From contig JALJCS010000002.1 in NCBI GenBank assembly GCA_023055355.1, positions 76,465,001-76,529,000 on the forward strand: 64,000 nucleotides of DNA, read 5' to 3'. The notes beneath the pieces are model-generated. The model saw nothing but the letters and a program-made list of their open reading frames with translations. It was not told the origin of the DNA and made no database searches. Within the stretch, counting starts at the first letter, position 1. Each line of letters begins with the position of its first letter. Position numbers and translations under genes: made by a program. Of this stretch, positions 1 through 14,950 are shown piece by piece. The stretch is from Agelaius tricolor. Taxonomy: Eukaryota; Chordata; Aves; Passeriformes; Icteridae.

Positions 1-3000
1 ATCCGTTCAGAAGAGACTGACCTTTTTTCTTTTGTATTGGTCTTCTATTCTTACCATATTGCACAACTGAAAATCTGACATCCTTAGCTTCTCAGGTATT
101 CATTTTCACCACACTGCTCTAAGAAAGAAAATTCATGAATGGGGAATTGAAGCACCAGAGATCCAAAGAGCTCCCAGAGCCATTCAGGGAGTCAGTTCAG
201 GGAGCACTGAGTCCAGACCTCCTAAGTCTAACAGCAGGACCTCAGCTATTCAATCATCCTGCCTTTCAATTGCACCATTTACCTGTCCAGAGATCACTTT
301 CACATGATAAGTGTTTTTAATTAAAAAAACACTTATATTTTCAGTGTATGTTCATAACAAGAGAACCAGAATATTTTTACTGAATTATGTTCATACTCTA
401 TCAGTTATTTATGGACACCATACCTGTCTCTCCCTATTCAATAAAACAGGTATGTATTAATTTAAATTAATGCAAATAAGGACCATTGATTCCTCTGACC
501 CCTTTAATTCATTAGCCAGGCTGATTTGTTTTTTAGATAAAGTTGAAGGGAAAAAATATACCCAAGGTGAATTTTGAAACAACTGTGTCAAACTGAAACT
601 GAGCCTGGAGTGATCCTTATCTGCAAACTACAGGATATTTGTTCCACTGAACGTCAGAAGGATAAAATCTGTCTAAAGTCTCATGTTAGCAATGGACAGC
701 CACTTAAGAGCCCTGCATCTGAGAACAGGCTTTACTTTATTGACCATAAAAGTAAACAGTGGGTTTTATCATGCTCCTACTTAGGCAGCAAAATACTCTG
801 AGATGGCGAATTTCTAAGTTTTACATACTGTAAGAATACAATTCTTAATGGGCCAGTACTTTGTGGAAAGGCAGTCCTCAGACCTTGTAAAACCCATCTA
901 TTCCAGTAAATGTTGTGGCCATGTGTTCTGACCTTTGCCTCCAGACTTGGGAGCTGGGAGCTGGACCAAGGCAGGGTCGAAGATTCTTACGAACCAAGTG
1001 GAAATTTCCAAAGTGCTCAGTCTGGTTGGGGCCGCCCAGGCCCCAAGGGTATTACTCACAGTCCCAAATGCTGGCTGTATGATGTGACAATGGGGTATTT
1101 TAAAGCATTTCTCCTCAGAACAGTTATGTCTCCTCTTACAGTGTAAAGAACACTTAAGAATGGGGCAGCCACAGAACAGTACTGCTTCTCTTTGGACAAG
1201 GGAACATGCAGCTACACAATTCAGTGTCAAACAGCTGCAAGGGCAGGATGGGAGAGAACCCCAGCCTGAAGTACCCCACCATGTGCTGACTCACGGGCAG
1301 AAAGAAGAGGGTAAAACTGCTCTTTACAGTTTTGGAGATGCAGGAAGAGAAAGGGGAGAGGTACAAATCCTGGACTAAGATAGACTCCTCTCCAGGGTCC
1401 ACAAGAATTGGAATCCACTGAAATCTGGAGCAGCCGTAGTTCTAGAAGGATTCTCCTCTCCTGAGCTCAACATACCGCTCCGCAAAGAAAGAGGGATTTG
1501 AGGGAAACAGAAATAAAGAAAGGTGACATCTAGAGCTGCACTAGCAGGTGTCACAAGCCTGGGAAGAGCAGCACTAGGGTTTAATATCTGACATTCAGGA
1601 GAAGACCTGACAACCTCTGAAGAGAGAATTGAGGCAGAGGATCCATGTGTCCCAGCTTGATGGTTGCCTTAGGGCCATCCACTCTACACATCAGTAAAAG
1701 CACGACTTGCGTTCCTTGGTTATTTAGCTCTGAATCACCCATGAAAATGGGAAAATATTCCTTGAAAAATTTACCTGTGCTCTTTATATACTTATTTTCA
1801 AATGTGAGTCATAGAGTCAAATGCCTTCTGGAGTTTTAGGTTATGCAGAAGAAATGAAAGACAAGAGATTCCTGTGGATAAAGAGAATTTGTCACATCTA
1901 TGCCATAACCAGCTGTCACCACACAAGCCTTGGTAACAGGGTTTGAGCAAGCAGAACCAGCATGGAAAGAGTTCTGTGTCCTTCATCAGATGCAGGTCAC
2001 CATCAAGAAGTTAACTTATACAATAAAAATTTATTTCAAACCTGTATTAAACAAACAGGAACTTTTTATGTCTAACAGGTAAATAATGAACTCTGTGTCA
2101 CGTATCTTAGAAGACTGATTAATCCTTTCTTGCATTTCATATTACCCAAGTGAACTAGATATGAAATAGTGTCTTGGATGGTTTTAAGAGATACCTTTAG
2201 AAACAAATCTGCACACCTGGGACAAATCTGCACACCATTTTCAATACAAATGCATTTCAGGCTTCACTCAAATTCCTCTGGAGAAAACAGGATTCTTTTC
2301 TTCTGGGTCAGACTCTTGCTCTGCAGGCAACAGTTGTACTAATACCTTGTAAAACAAAGTATTTCTAAGCTTTGTCTACATACAAATGAAGATGCCTCAA
2401 TTTTGGAGGCATATTTACCACAGGTGCAAAAATCTTGAATACAGACCCTACAGGTGTTGAAGCTGCAAATGTTAAGAAAATAGAAATAACAGCAACTAAC
2501 TTAGAAGTGATTCCCACTTACTGCTTTTTTCTGAATTCCCTTCCTTTATTAGATTTTTATCTCTATTCTGCAGGAGTTGGCTTTCCCTCCCAGAACCACT
2601 CTTTTTTTTAAGCACAGGTGGGAACAAGAAATTGCCCAACTCATTTACAAGCAGGTCAGTCACTAATCCAACAGCAAATGTGGAGTAGTACCATGCAGTG
2701 AAAAAAAATTAGGGTTCAATGCATTAACACAAATATATAGCCACAGAGACTTGTGGTGCTGCTCATCACTTTAATGAAGAAGCACTTAGGCAGCTTTTAT
2801 GCCCTCTGACCTGGGTGTTCACCCTCTTCTTAGTCTTCCCTATATGTCCTATCCTGGTCATTAGAGATGCTGAAGGATTTCTCTAATTACTGAGAGTAAT
2901 TTTCTCACCTACCCAGCTGCCTCAGACCACAGAGGTGCCATGGCAAATGGATTTTTCTCAGTACCAAGGGTCACCCCAAGCTGGGGATCATCTGGAGGAC

Positions 3001-6000
3001 AGTTAATCTGATGTTATGGCTGCTTTGTGTGGATGATACAAAGCTGAGCTAGGGGAGTGTTTGGACAAGAGTATTTGGGACTCCTTCCAGTGGTGTGAGA
3101 TTTCTTGGGCATGGTGACCTGGTACTGGTAACGAGGTGCCTAACTGAGCCAAGATTGCAGGAGCTGGTAAAACAAGGGTATTTCCTGCTAAAGCTTAAAG
3201 GACCTCTCTCCTTATCATCTTCTAACATCTTGAGGGAAAAAAAAAAAGAAAATGAGCAACTAATTTTCTTGTTTTCTAACACCACAGAAATTGACACATT
3301 TGAAAGTTTTTGTTGTCTTTTTTTTTCCCTCCACAAACTAACAAAATAAAAAAGACTCCAGAATATTCTGAATTATACACAAATGCACAAATGTTTTCTT
3401 AGAAAAGAATTCAGGTCCAAAGTGAGATAGAAAAATAAAACAACAGACAAACCAGAAAAGCTGATGGTGGAGACTGAAGCCAAGGTACATCTCCCAGCCT
3501 AGCACTCCCTGACAGCTAACAGCATTTGCATGAGCAGTGATTTAAGTCATATTTTTATAAACACCACATACTTAAAGGCATTAGAAAGACTTCAGCATCA
3601 TTTATGATAGCTACTAAAACAATTGCACCAAATTCCTTTTGATGGTTCCAGATATTTTTATTTGCCAATGTCAAACACTTATCAGTGATCACTCTATACA
3701 GGCTTTGCCTCTGCTCTAAAGAAAGTGACTGTATAAAAACTATATATGCTACTAAGAGAAGGAATGAGAAATTTTACCTGGTAAGGACAGCACCTTCTAA
3801 CAAAAATAGAAACCTATATTTAGGTTCTGTTACTTCATGCCTGGTTAATCTGGAGAGCATGTCCGGGAGAGCAACTGGTGTTAACCAGTCTGAGAGTGCG
3901 ATGCCTGCAGCAACACAAACTTGTTAATCTTAAGTTTAAAATAGATCTTCACAAGCAATTCAAGTTAACTATATCTGATCCAACTAGTTTTATCTTAGAC
4001 TAGTCACTACATTTCATCTCTTCTCTTTCGGTGCTGGGAAAATTTGATACAATGTCTTGATCATTATGTAGCCTGCACTGAATTGTAGATACAGGAAATT
4101 TGTGGACTTTCCTAACTTACAGCTTGAGCTCAGTGGAGTTAAATGAAACATCAGACACCTAAATATGAAGAACTTTCAGGCACAAATATGTGTGTTTCAA
4201 TGGTCCTTGCAGTTGTAATCATAAAGTAGCTATGGTCATGATTAAAAAAAAATATTATTCCACTTCTTCTTGAGCTACAGTACACACCACAAAAAATTCT
4301 AAAACTGAGAAGGATGATAATCTTTACCACTTCAGGAAAAAGCCTTCTGGAAATGATGGTGAGCATCTGCTGTTTCTAATGCTTAATAGTATCCGTGTGT
4401 ATTTGAGTTTTGGAAAGTTATCCAGTGTTCACAGGTGCCTAGATATAGACTTTGGAGACAGATACATATCTCTAAACTGTATTACCTTTATCAGGCAATT
4501 TGACTAAACAATATGCGTTATTCTCTTGCCAAACTTTCCTCCTTTTAGGAGAAAGAAAGATCCACTTGAAAAACTGAGCTGTGGAGTGCTATGTTTTTAC
4601 TTGTTTTGTACCACTTCTTAACAACTTTGACTCCAAGAACAGAAAATCACATTGGGCGTTCACTTAGCTCAGTGCAAAGACCCTGCTTGAGCTCAGGCTG
4701 ATCCATGGGGGTCACCTCTGGTGGGATTTCCTGGGCCATGTCTTCAACATGCAAATTACAGATACTTTCTGGTTGCCAACAGTTTAGCAGCACCCTATTG
4801 CTGTTTGCTTGTGCTTTACCGTCTTTCAATGATAAGGAGAGAGAGGAGATAATGAATTGCAATTACTGGTGCTCTCCCCATGAAGAAGTGACCATGAAGA
4901 AAGCTTCCGCCGACTCTGTTGCCTAAAGAATCCAGCCTGCCCACTGTGCCTCCTGTGAAACCAAAGCCTCCTCCCACTTTCTTGAATTGTATCTGCTTTG
5001 TACATTAGTTTTAAGAACAAATGACCTTGAAGCTGTATGTGTAGCAAAAGGGAAGAATATGAGTCCTGTGTAAGAAACTGGAGAAGTATTATGGCTTTTA
5101 TATCAGCATGCAAAGCATCAACAAACCAGACACACACATGTGCATTGTGAACTAAAAAAAGTCCTGTCCTGGCATCCAGGGAAAATGCAGCTTGCAGTAT
5201 TTAAAAATACATCTTCAGGCTACTAGAAACATTAACTATAAAGATGAAAGATTGATCCTACTCTAGGAACTTGGCTTGTCAATGGAAAATGTATGGTGAA
5301 AGAGATTGTTCTAAGTCTTTAGAAACAGCACTGGAAAGGCTCACTGAAACTAGCAAACTTTTCTCAAAGATAAAGGCTCTGTGTGTTTCAGAATCTGAAG
5401 AGCAGCCATGTGAAACACACTAATTCCTCCACTTATCTGTACACTAGAGAATATCACAGAGAAGAGCAAAAGTGCCACCCCAAAAGGCATATAAGATATT
5501 CATGAAATGAAGGGAACAATAAAGTTTGGCAAATCAGAATAAGCCTGCTCTAAAGTATGTGAGGTACCCACAGTGCAAGATTTTGGTCAGTCAAGCATAT
5601 GCTCCATTATCTAAATGCTGGACTTGAATGGAACTTGCTGCCAGAACAAATATTTACTTTCTGGTGTGTCTGTCCCTTAGTCTGTCCTTTAGAATGACTT
5701 CAAGAGAAGCTACTGGAGCTGTCTGCATCAGAACAGTTCATCTTCTTTGGTATGCCTGGATAGAGACACACTCTCATACAGGTGGAGGGAGAATAATCAT
5801 CCTTTCTTGGGTCCTCCTTCAGATCTAACTCAGGCTCTGTCAGGTTGCAGCAATGCTGGTGTTAAAGCTCACAAGTTCCACTATTTCTCAGCTAGTTTAT
5901 TCATTTTTTTGTGGCTTTCTAGGATATTTTCCTCTGTCTATTCTGGCCACAGATTCATATATTGTTTCGGGCTGTTTCACTCTCATTTTGAGAGTACAGC

Positions 6001-9000
6001 TTTTATCTGTCACTTTTGCCTTTTCCATGCTTTTCCATGGCACAGAGGAAAGTACTTCCTTACCTTTCTCCAGGCAGTGGGAAGAGTAGGGATATGCTGC
6101 GAAGCAGAAGGAAAGACATTTCAAAATAGTAATTTTGAAACTGAGTGATTGATACAGCCAGTGAGATGTTGCTGAAAAGTTGTGGAAACCTCTGGCCATT
6201 ATTCTCATTCCCAGCAAGTCTGGGATAGGTTCACTCAGACAAACTGGCATCTGAGAGTCAGCCCAAGCACGTGAATGTGTAGGATTCATGTGAAGAGCCT
6301 TACTTGCTCATGTGAAGAGCTAATGGCTAATAAAGAAAACCTGTGTAAAAATCCTGCTGGTGGGACTGTGGAAGACAAGAGGCTGTCTGGAAGTGTCTCT
6401 TTGATTCTCATACAAACTGACGTGGGACTAGAAACCTGGAGCTGAGGTCAGTCTTGTGTTGCAATTGGTGAGATCAAGACAAAACCACCTGGGCAAGTAG
6501 GTTTGTGCCCTGAGAGTACAGAGACCAATTGAAGTATGAATTACATATTTTCCTGTATGATTGAGTGCAAAATTTCACTGTTTTTGCTTAGTTCAGAGCT
6601 ATTTAAATACAGGATGAACTTCTCTTGATTTACTTTGCTTCCACTTGGTGAAACCGGCAGCCCTGCTGGTGGCCACAGCTAGTCCTTAACTGAGAAGGGA
6701 AAGCAAGCTCCTCAAGACCTTTCCATGAAGGTACTAAATACTGCCATTCAGTGATGAGGAATAATGCAGCAGGTTGGTCTGCACAGCCCTTACACTACTG
6801 CTGGCTCCCACAGCAGCAGAGCTGCACGAGGGACGGTGGGAATGGCCGAGCAATCCAGGTCGATCTCAATCAAAAAGTAACAAAGAACTCAGTGAGTTTG
6901 GAAAGAGGACTGTGAGGCTAAAGTTGTAAACTGATAACTGGTTGGACACACTGCACTGTTGTGTTGTGAAAGCCTAACGTTTAACTTCTGTTTGCTTTAA
7001 CTTGCTAACATTTTCCATTCTCTGGCTGTTGTAAATGTCATTTCTTTCCACAATCATGAGGTGAGGCCCTGATCTTTGCTCAGAAAAGGGTCCAGCTTTT
7101 ATATCAAACCTTCTAGTCATAATTTTACTGCAAACCTTGGACAATTTTGATAAGTAGTTATGTTATGAATTGTTGCAAGGAAAGCTTCTAATATTGAACT
7201 TGAGTGCAGGTATGTAGAATGGATCAAATTTTGAAATAAAATAAATGCTGTTTAATGTATCATTTACAAGGTTCCAAGAAGCTGCTGTGCTTATCAGAGG
7301 CTGCAATCATTTCCAGGAGCTACTTAGAAGAAGCTGTCAATTCCCTTCAAAAGTAATATGCCTAAGAGAATTAAAAAAGGGATTCCTTACTAAATTTCTC
7401 TTTTCTAATTTTGAACTCATCTATAAAGTAAATTATTTAAATTTCTAAAGAACTTTTTTTTATAATCTATTTTTTTAATAGATCAGGGGGATGGAAAACA
7501 GTGCTCTAAAGTCTGCTTGCACAGTGAAATATTCTATATTTTTAAAAAAAACACACATATTTTAGTATGTGGATAAGAAAGAAGATAAGACGGTGGAAAT
7601 ATAAAATGTAGAATAAAAGTTAAAAATAGAAGAATGCAAAAATCTATGTAAAAACAGCTCATATAATTTGGGAGACAAACAGCATATAGAAGAGTTATTC
7701 TCCCTTTGACATACAGGATTACCAGGCACTGATCTTCAGTGAGAGCTGTGCATAAGAATGGACTTTACAGCTGAATTATAGTTATGGTATTTGCGTGGAA
7801 AAAGTAAACAGAGTTACATGCCTGCTTCTATAGACTTCTAGTTACAGTAATAATTGATCACACATAGTTTTGTCCATACCAAGAACTCACAATGCTGTGT
7901 AGCAGCATGCAGCGACTGAAATTTTTATTACAATGGCACTTACATTATTTTTGCTGAGCTAGTTTTGAGTTCAGCACAGTTGGAAGATGAACCTGTTCAC
8001 CTTATAATATTGTTTGCTCTATTTATTGTTTTTTCCATATTACCCTTTGAGACTCTCACCGTGTAATTTTATGGCTTTGAAGTTGTTTGGGTTGACCTAT
8101 AACTGTAATAAAAGAATTTGGAATGAGATAACACAAGTTTTTCCATTACTTACAAAAGGTTGAAGCTACTTATTAAACAACTTCATATTCTGTAACTTTG
8201 CTAAAATTAGTACTTTTTCAAGCAACTGTTATGTTGGGGCAGACCCTTGCAGCACACAGATTGTATGGGATAGGCCTATGCTGTGAATTCAAACAAGAAA
8301 AGACTATGGTTTATGTTTTTAATTCAACCTTTATGAAGAACACTGCATTTCCTAGTTACAAATTAACAGTATGCGACCATCCTACATAACTACTCTGGGA
8401 CACAGGTTGTGTTTCTCATGATTCATGCTCTTCTTAAAGAGCATTGAGTTCAGCTCAGATGATGCAAAGGAAACAGAGAGGAAGATCTGTCTCTCATTCT
8501 GTAGCCAGGGCATTGACCCACCAAACCACTCAACATGGATCCTATCACATCTAATGTACCCCTAAGTTCCATGCCTTTGGTCACACAATCAGCTTTTCCT
8601 CCAAGCAGAACAGAGTCCTGTGGATGTGCCTGGACTGCAGGGCAGGTGCGCCCCGGAGTGCTCCCCGCAGCCCTGCTCCCCCGCTCACCAGGACAGCAGG
8701 ACCTGTGGGTGTACTATTTTTCCTTTCAGCTGTCAGCTCAAGTTTCTTTGCAAAAAAAAAAGAAGTCAGTGCTCAGGAAGTGAGGACTCTGGGAACAGGG
8801 ACCACTGACACACACCCAGCTCTCCTCCCACTGCAGAGCTAATGCTTGGCCAAAGCATGCATACTGCCCTGTAAACTAGACAGTCTGAGTTCTCCAGAAT
8901 GCAAATGTCCTAAATATTCTATAGGAACTCTAAAATCGTCCAAAGAGGTAGGCAAACCTTTTCAATTAGGATCCTAAATCTCCAGCTGTCTTCTAGCAAA

Positions 9001-12000
9001 ATCTCTGAAAGCTTTAGTAACTACCACCACTACTAGTAGCACTAACATCCCAGATAAGTACTTGCTAGACAATTAAACTCTGCTGCATTTGCTTGGGATT
9101 GCATGCAAATATACATTATTCAAACAGTGGAACAGGAGAAAAATCCCAACAAAAAGAAAATAAAGATCAAGTCTGTCCTATAGCAACAGAAGCCACTAAA
9201 AATCCCACTGAAACTCAATCAAGGATAAACACTGATGTTAGTAAACACTGGATCAGGCTCTCACAGATAGCTTTGGGTCCAGTGACCTGCAGCCCATCCC
9301 CAGGCAGTCTGTGCTGTGGAGAACACTCAAGGCAACAGCTGAAGGTCTCCTTGTGGCAGGAGTAGCTTTGGCTGTAGCAGCACTTGCACACCACCTCACA
9401 GGCCACCAGGGTAAAGGTATTATGGGATTGTGGCAGGTGGGCAAGAGGAGCTGCTTTTCCTGGCATGAGTTAGGTCATCCCAAACTGCTTTCTACTGGTA
9501 TGACTTAGGCCATCCCTAAGGCTCTTTTGAATCGCATAATTAGCCAGGGACTTAGCAGTAAAGTACAAGACAATACAAAGTAAGGCATTATCTTGGGAAA
9601 GTGGAGGCTAAATGCAAGAATGCTGCATGATTTCACTGGTTTTCTGCTTGGCTATTGTTGGTCTATAGCACTGAACAGATCATCACACAGATCCCATCCA
9701 CATCAGGGACTATTTCTGGTGGTACTGATACTCTGACAACCCAGTACAACCTTTCATACATAAACATGGTGCTGTATTCCTTCAAACAAAAAAGCTGCTT
9801 CCCCATGTCTGGAGCCACAGGCTATCATGCTCCCATCTCTTGGGAATGGCTGGGTTGCAGTCAAGTCAGTGCCACCTGTGAGGTCTGTGCTGGCATCCAT
9901 TTATTTCTTGAAGGAAGGGAGCTGAAAAGTGAAGAATGAAATGTTCTGCTGTCTCTGAGGTTCTTACAAGTGATTCCTTACAAGGATTTCTGAGGATCTC
10001 TGAGGGAAGACATGACAAAGCATGGTTGCATAGACTATTTGCCTTCTAATGCTAACAAACCTGTTACTAAGCATTGCCTTGTCATTATGCTTCTTCTTGG
10101 TAAGCTACAGACGAGACGGTAAAGATATAAAGTGGATTAGAAAGGGATGAATTAGGCCCTAGCTTCACCTGTCAGAAGGTCAAGGCTTGGATTGTGCTGC
10201 AATCTGAATTCACAAATGACTCATCAATTTGCACTTTCTATTAAAATACATTTTAAATCCTCAAAATTGTTTTGGACAATTCTGTCTTGTGCATGAAAAA
10301 TATATTTCTGTCTCTATATAATACTGTCTGCAGAAACCAGAAAAGGCTTGTGTACTATTTACATAATATATTTCCTGTGCCAATAGTGGTTTACCATAAT
10401 GACTGTATAATCCAAGGGCAGCTTAACATAGAGAGTGCATTTCCATGCTGCATTTTCTTTTTCACTTTTAAGGAACACAAATACTGATTGAAATGTAGAT
10501 AAAGAAAAAGTAAGCAATAAACTATTCTGTGGTTTATTCTGAGAATATTCTGAAAAGACACATTCCCCCAACCACAGGCAGCCATACTTGATGGTAGTTG
10601 CACACATCTCAAACTGCATTCTAGAGCCCAACAAATTCTGCCATAGCCCAAACCAGGTACCAACACTGCTCCAGCTTCTCTTCCTGGCTTATGTGTCAGG
10701 CATAAGCTTGGGGATCTTATTTGAGTATGTGGATAAAAAATTTAAAAGAAAAATGTCTTCCAAGGTTTGGGTTCCAAGGATCACTTTATAAAGCTTATCT
10801 ATCATCTGGTCTGTACATCTGCACCATTAAGACTGACAATAGCAGTATTTATTATGCTATGCTATGCTATACTCTGTATAGGTACAAGGGTTTTCCCTTT
10901 TTGAGAATTAACATAATCTTCATACTTTTTCTCTTATGAAAGACTTCCAGTTATGGTATTTTTCAGATATACATTTTAATGTTAGAGTGTAGAAGAGCAA
11001 GAGAGACCTTCTCTGTATCATGAAAAGGTCATAATTAAAATCTCTGAAATCACTTGCTTCAAAAAGCTTCTGACTGTTATGATTCCTTATGGAAAAACTG
11101 GCAACTTCAGACAAAGATCAGGATTTCCTTCCACATCTTTCAGGAATGACTGGGCTGCTAATAGTCACTAAGGATCTAACAGGAAAGAAGAAATTCATAA
11201 GGCAAATCCAGCCACAATTCAGGATCACACAAGAATGTGGCCTTTTAAAAGAGAGGTAACAAAACAGTCCCTACCTTTGATATAACTTCTGATGAAAGAC
11301 TGAGAATAGACAAGTAAACAACTTCTGTGGCCCTCATGGAGCTCTTGTGTCATTCATGTTGGACATGTTCATTTGGAATTTCTTATATTTTGCATCTCTT
11401 TTGATCTCTGCTCAACAAAATCAAGCTTATGATGCTTCACATGATGCTTAAATTTTTGTGTTTCCTGACTGAGAATTACCTGCCCTGTTATTTATTTGGG
11501 GGATAGCCTATGTTATAATTGGCATCTTTGATTTCCACACATCTTGAGAAATCCTTGGGCTATTATCATTAGGTGCTTTCCTGAGAGTGAGAAGAGAAGA
11601 CTGGTAGTTGGAGCTAAGAAGTCTCAGAAAAGCCACATACAAAAAAAAAATTAATGAAAAGCATTCGAACAACAAATGTTTTCAAAGAAAATCATCATCA
11701 CTTGGATACTGGGTCAAATCCTCAGCTGGCTTCAGAGTAGGTCTTCTGATTTCTGCCAGATATGGATCTGGCTTATGTAGCTTTTGGAAAAATGAATGAC
11801 AAGGCTTGGGCTTCTCAGTAAAGTAATTCATTAATCAATATATGCTTATCATACATATAATTTTTGAAAATGAGAAGAATTTTGTCCTTGCATAAAGCCC
11901 TCTAGAATCACTGGGAAAATTTGCATGGACTTCATTGAGTTATGGATCACATCCTGTATATATCTACATTTTTAAATCTTTTCCAGTGCTTCCTCTTTCA

Positions 12001-14480
12001 ATGGAAATTAATAGCTTCTTGAATTGAAATGACCAGTTTCCGATTTAGTTTTGCATAAGCAGAGTCCAGTGGGATTAAATATGAATGCTGGCTTGCTTAT
12101 TCATTAATCATAAAAATATGGCGTACAGTTAGTTATGTAAGTGATTATTTTGGCACGGAAATGTCTGCTACTTTTATGCCTGTGCAGAAGGATAATATCA
12201 AGTGCAGCAGAGAACTTAGAAACCCATTCACCTTGATATATTCTTTTATAAAGAACACACAAAGATTCATAAATTGCTCTGGAGCCAATCCTGATTTTGT
12301 GATGTTAGCATAATGAGAGGTCAAAGTGTCCAAGCATATGCATTCAATTGTGCAGTTACGGGGAGAAACAGCAAAAGTTCATGTGAGACTTCTTTTGAAT
12401 CCTCCTGGCCACATATGACCTATGTAAAATATTTTATTCTGAGAACATTTAAAAATGTAAGCATTGCAGTTCCTGTTCGTTTAAAAGTCTGAACAGCCAG
12501 ATGAACAAGGTTGAAGTGGCCCCAAACAATGCTAAGTTCTTCGTTCCCATTCAGCTACAATCTTTTGGGTCAAGGAAAAGGGACAAGAACAAGATGTGAT
12601 GTGCCATTGGAAAATGGTAAGCAGCAAGGAGCAAATCAACATCAGATGCAAGTCAGAGGTTTGTTGAAACAGGTTCAGTACTTGGTTTCTTTTCCTGCAG
12701 GCTTGCTGGAAGCTGAAATTCTGCACTGGACAGGGTAATTCAATATGCTTGGCGTATAAGAAGTTGCCTCACTGGCACAGACATCTTCTATCTAAAAATG
12801 AAGGAAATGCTAGTTCCACCTTTGTCTCCTTCCAGTGTCCTTGCGTCACTGGCACCCCATTGTCTTTTCCAAGTACAAAGAATAATCCCAGGCTTGATTC
12901 ACTGTGCTTCCATTTGTTGAGGCCAGAGCACTGCCATGTCCTTGCTCCTTGTAATAATAAACCTCATGAATTCTCTCTTTTCTGGTCATTATTGCTACTT
13001 TATGGAAGGAAATGTGTTAGGTTCAGGTTTTTATTTTCAAGAAAAGATGTAGGCAGATTACAAAAGTTTCATTACATTGGTCCCACTGAAGTCTCCTTCT
13101 CTGAGAAAGCCATGCCTGAAAAGTAGTTCCTAGATGGGAAATTGGTCCAGTCTCAATTTTTTATTTATTTTTTACATGGTAAAACCCAGAGCCTGATTGT
13201 AAGAAAATGTTAAAATTTCTTCAGCGCTTTTGGGAGTATAATGGGTATCTGTGATGGCAAAACTAGTCTAAACATTTTTCACGAATACAAATATTTTGAA
13301 CTGAAGAGATTAATAATCAGTTTCTTGTGTCTTTTCTCTTAGCTGCTGCTTTGTTCAGTAGCTAAAAAAACACAGGCCAACCTGGTGCATCTTTTGTACA
13401 ACTCACAGCCAAACAGCAGTACCAGCAGGAGAGAGGGCTGCACACAACAGGTGGAGAAACAGGAGAATGGAAAGATGAAGGAATCAAGTATAAGGTCTCA
13501 TGATTTCTTAATCACTATGTCCACATCTTGTTCCATAATACATACAAGATTTCAGCCACCCAATCTACCGAAATCCCTCTCACAACATCTCAGCCTTTAA
13601 CTAAACATCCCCCTCTCATCTTGATGGGTTATCCATCCCCATTGGCATTTTGCTGTCTTCTGCATTATCCTGCTATTTTTTTATGCTCATGCTATTTGTG
13701 AGTCTTAACATACTTTTGCCCTACCAATCACTTAACACATGGAGATTTCTGGGTTTCCCAGCTGTTTGCATCTCTCATCTTTACTGTACTACCTACTGCA
13801 TTTGCCAGTGTCCTATCAGCCATTCATCTTGACCATCAAACCATCATAACTGAGCATAGTATCTGAAGGATGCTGCTGGAAGGAGAAAGGCAGTTTCAGT
13901 GCTTCAGAGTATCCAAGTAGCCCTAATGACTAAAATTAATCATTCCAAAAGGGACTCAGTCAGTATTACCAGCACAGCACCATGTTTCCCCACTGCAAAA
14001 GGAAGATTTTTATAGGCTGCTCTGTTCCCTTCCTCTAACTCACGGCTTATAAGAGAGCAAGGCTCCAAAGCCAATCTATGAAAAAGAAGCTCTTGCTCAG
14101 TCAGAGCAGACTGTGGTAGTGTCCCTCTTGCCTAGGCACTGTTTCTAGGCTGTCTCAATATGGGTATCTCAAGATCCCATTATATCTCAGAAGGAGTATC
14201 AGGTAAAGGGTTGTGGCTCTTCAGAGATCACCTCTGAAAAACTGTCTGCAGCTCTGGACTGGGGATGGACCAGTGAAAAACGGGTTCCTTGCAGCCTACA
14301 TGGTGCCCCAAACGATTGTTTTTGGTTTTTTTGTTTTTTTTTTCCTTGTACCGGGACATCCTGAGATGCTGCAAGCCACGCTCTAAAATTCAGGACCCTC
14401 TTCCACAAGGAAACCCACGGCTAAACTGGGAGGCTGTGCTCACCCTCCGTCCCCACGTCTCATGGGCATGCTCTCCGCAG
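1..14480. other. Gene-free DNA upstream of CALB1
   Basis: AT-rich intergenic sequence with stops in all frames. The longest open frames are about 130 codons or less and none resembles a known protein or shows linked splice sites. I see no rRNA, tRNA or retroelement coding sequence. A 15-base direct repeat lies near 2203-2236 and there are several short A/T runs. GC content rises sharply after about 14480, where the CALB1 CpG island begins. Distal CALB1 enhancers could lie here but cannot be read from one sequence. Confidence 0.7.
2203..2236. repeat. Short tandem duplication (19-bp period)
   Basis: The 15-mer acaaatctgcacacc occurs twice, at 2203-2217 and 2222-2236, separated by 4 bases. It is a local duplication with no evident function. 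Confidence 0.6.
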
Positions 14481-14733
14481 CAAGGGGTGCGCAGTAACTC
14501 CTGAGTGGGTCGTTCAGCGCTGCTCCCTCTGCTCGGGGCTGCTCGCTCGGCACCCGCACACCCCTCCCACGTCGCGGGGTGTCGGTTCCCGAGGGCTCCG
14601 CCGCCGGGCCGGCCCCGGCCGAGGTGCCGCCGTCGGGAGACCCCGGCCCCCCCGCGCAGGGCAGGGAGGGCGCGCTGGGGCCCTCGGAGAGGGAGGGCAG
14701 CGCCGGGGGGAGTGGCCCGGCCGGGACGGCCTC

Positions 14734-14740
14734 ATAAATA
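14734..14740 (+). promoter_or_regulatory. CALB1: CALB1 TATA box
   Basis: The sequence ataaata lies in an otherwise extremely GC-rich stretch, about 130 bases upstream of the CALB1 start codon. A TATA element here predicts transcription starting near 14765 and a 5' UTR of roughly 100 bases. Avian calbindin-D28k promoters are known to contain a TATA element; the start site itself is inferred. Confidence 0.75.
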
Positions 14741-14868
14741 GCCCTCGGCGGGGCGGCGGCGGGAGGAGCCGTCGGAGCCGCCGCTGTGGTTGCGCGCCGG
14801 CCGCGGTCGGAGGCGAGTCAGGACCGCGGACAGCGCCCCCCCCCACCCCGCGCCGCCCCGCGCCCACC

Positions 14869-14950
14869 ATGACGGCGGAGACCCACCTGCAGGGCGTGGA
14901 GATCTCGGCCGCCCAGTTCTTCGAGATCTGGCACCACTACGACTCCGACG
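14869..14950 (+). CDS. CALB1: CALB1 exon 1 (coding part)
   Basis: Encodes residues 1-27 and the first base of Gly28, from MTAETHLQ to the start of EF-hand loop 1 (HHYDSDG). The donor is gtgact at 14951. The intron splits the first calcium-binding loop in phase 1. Confidence 0.97.

Noticed and set aside
12749..13126. 125-codon open frame upstream of CALB1
   Set aside because: No recognisable similarity and no supporting signals. Treated as chance.
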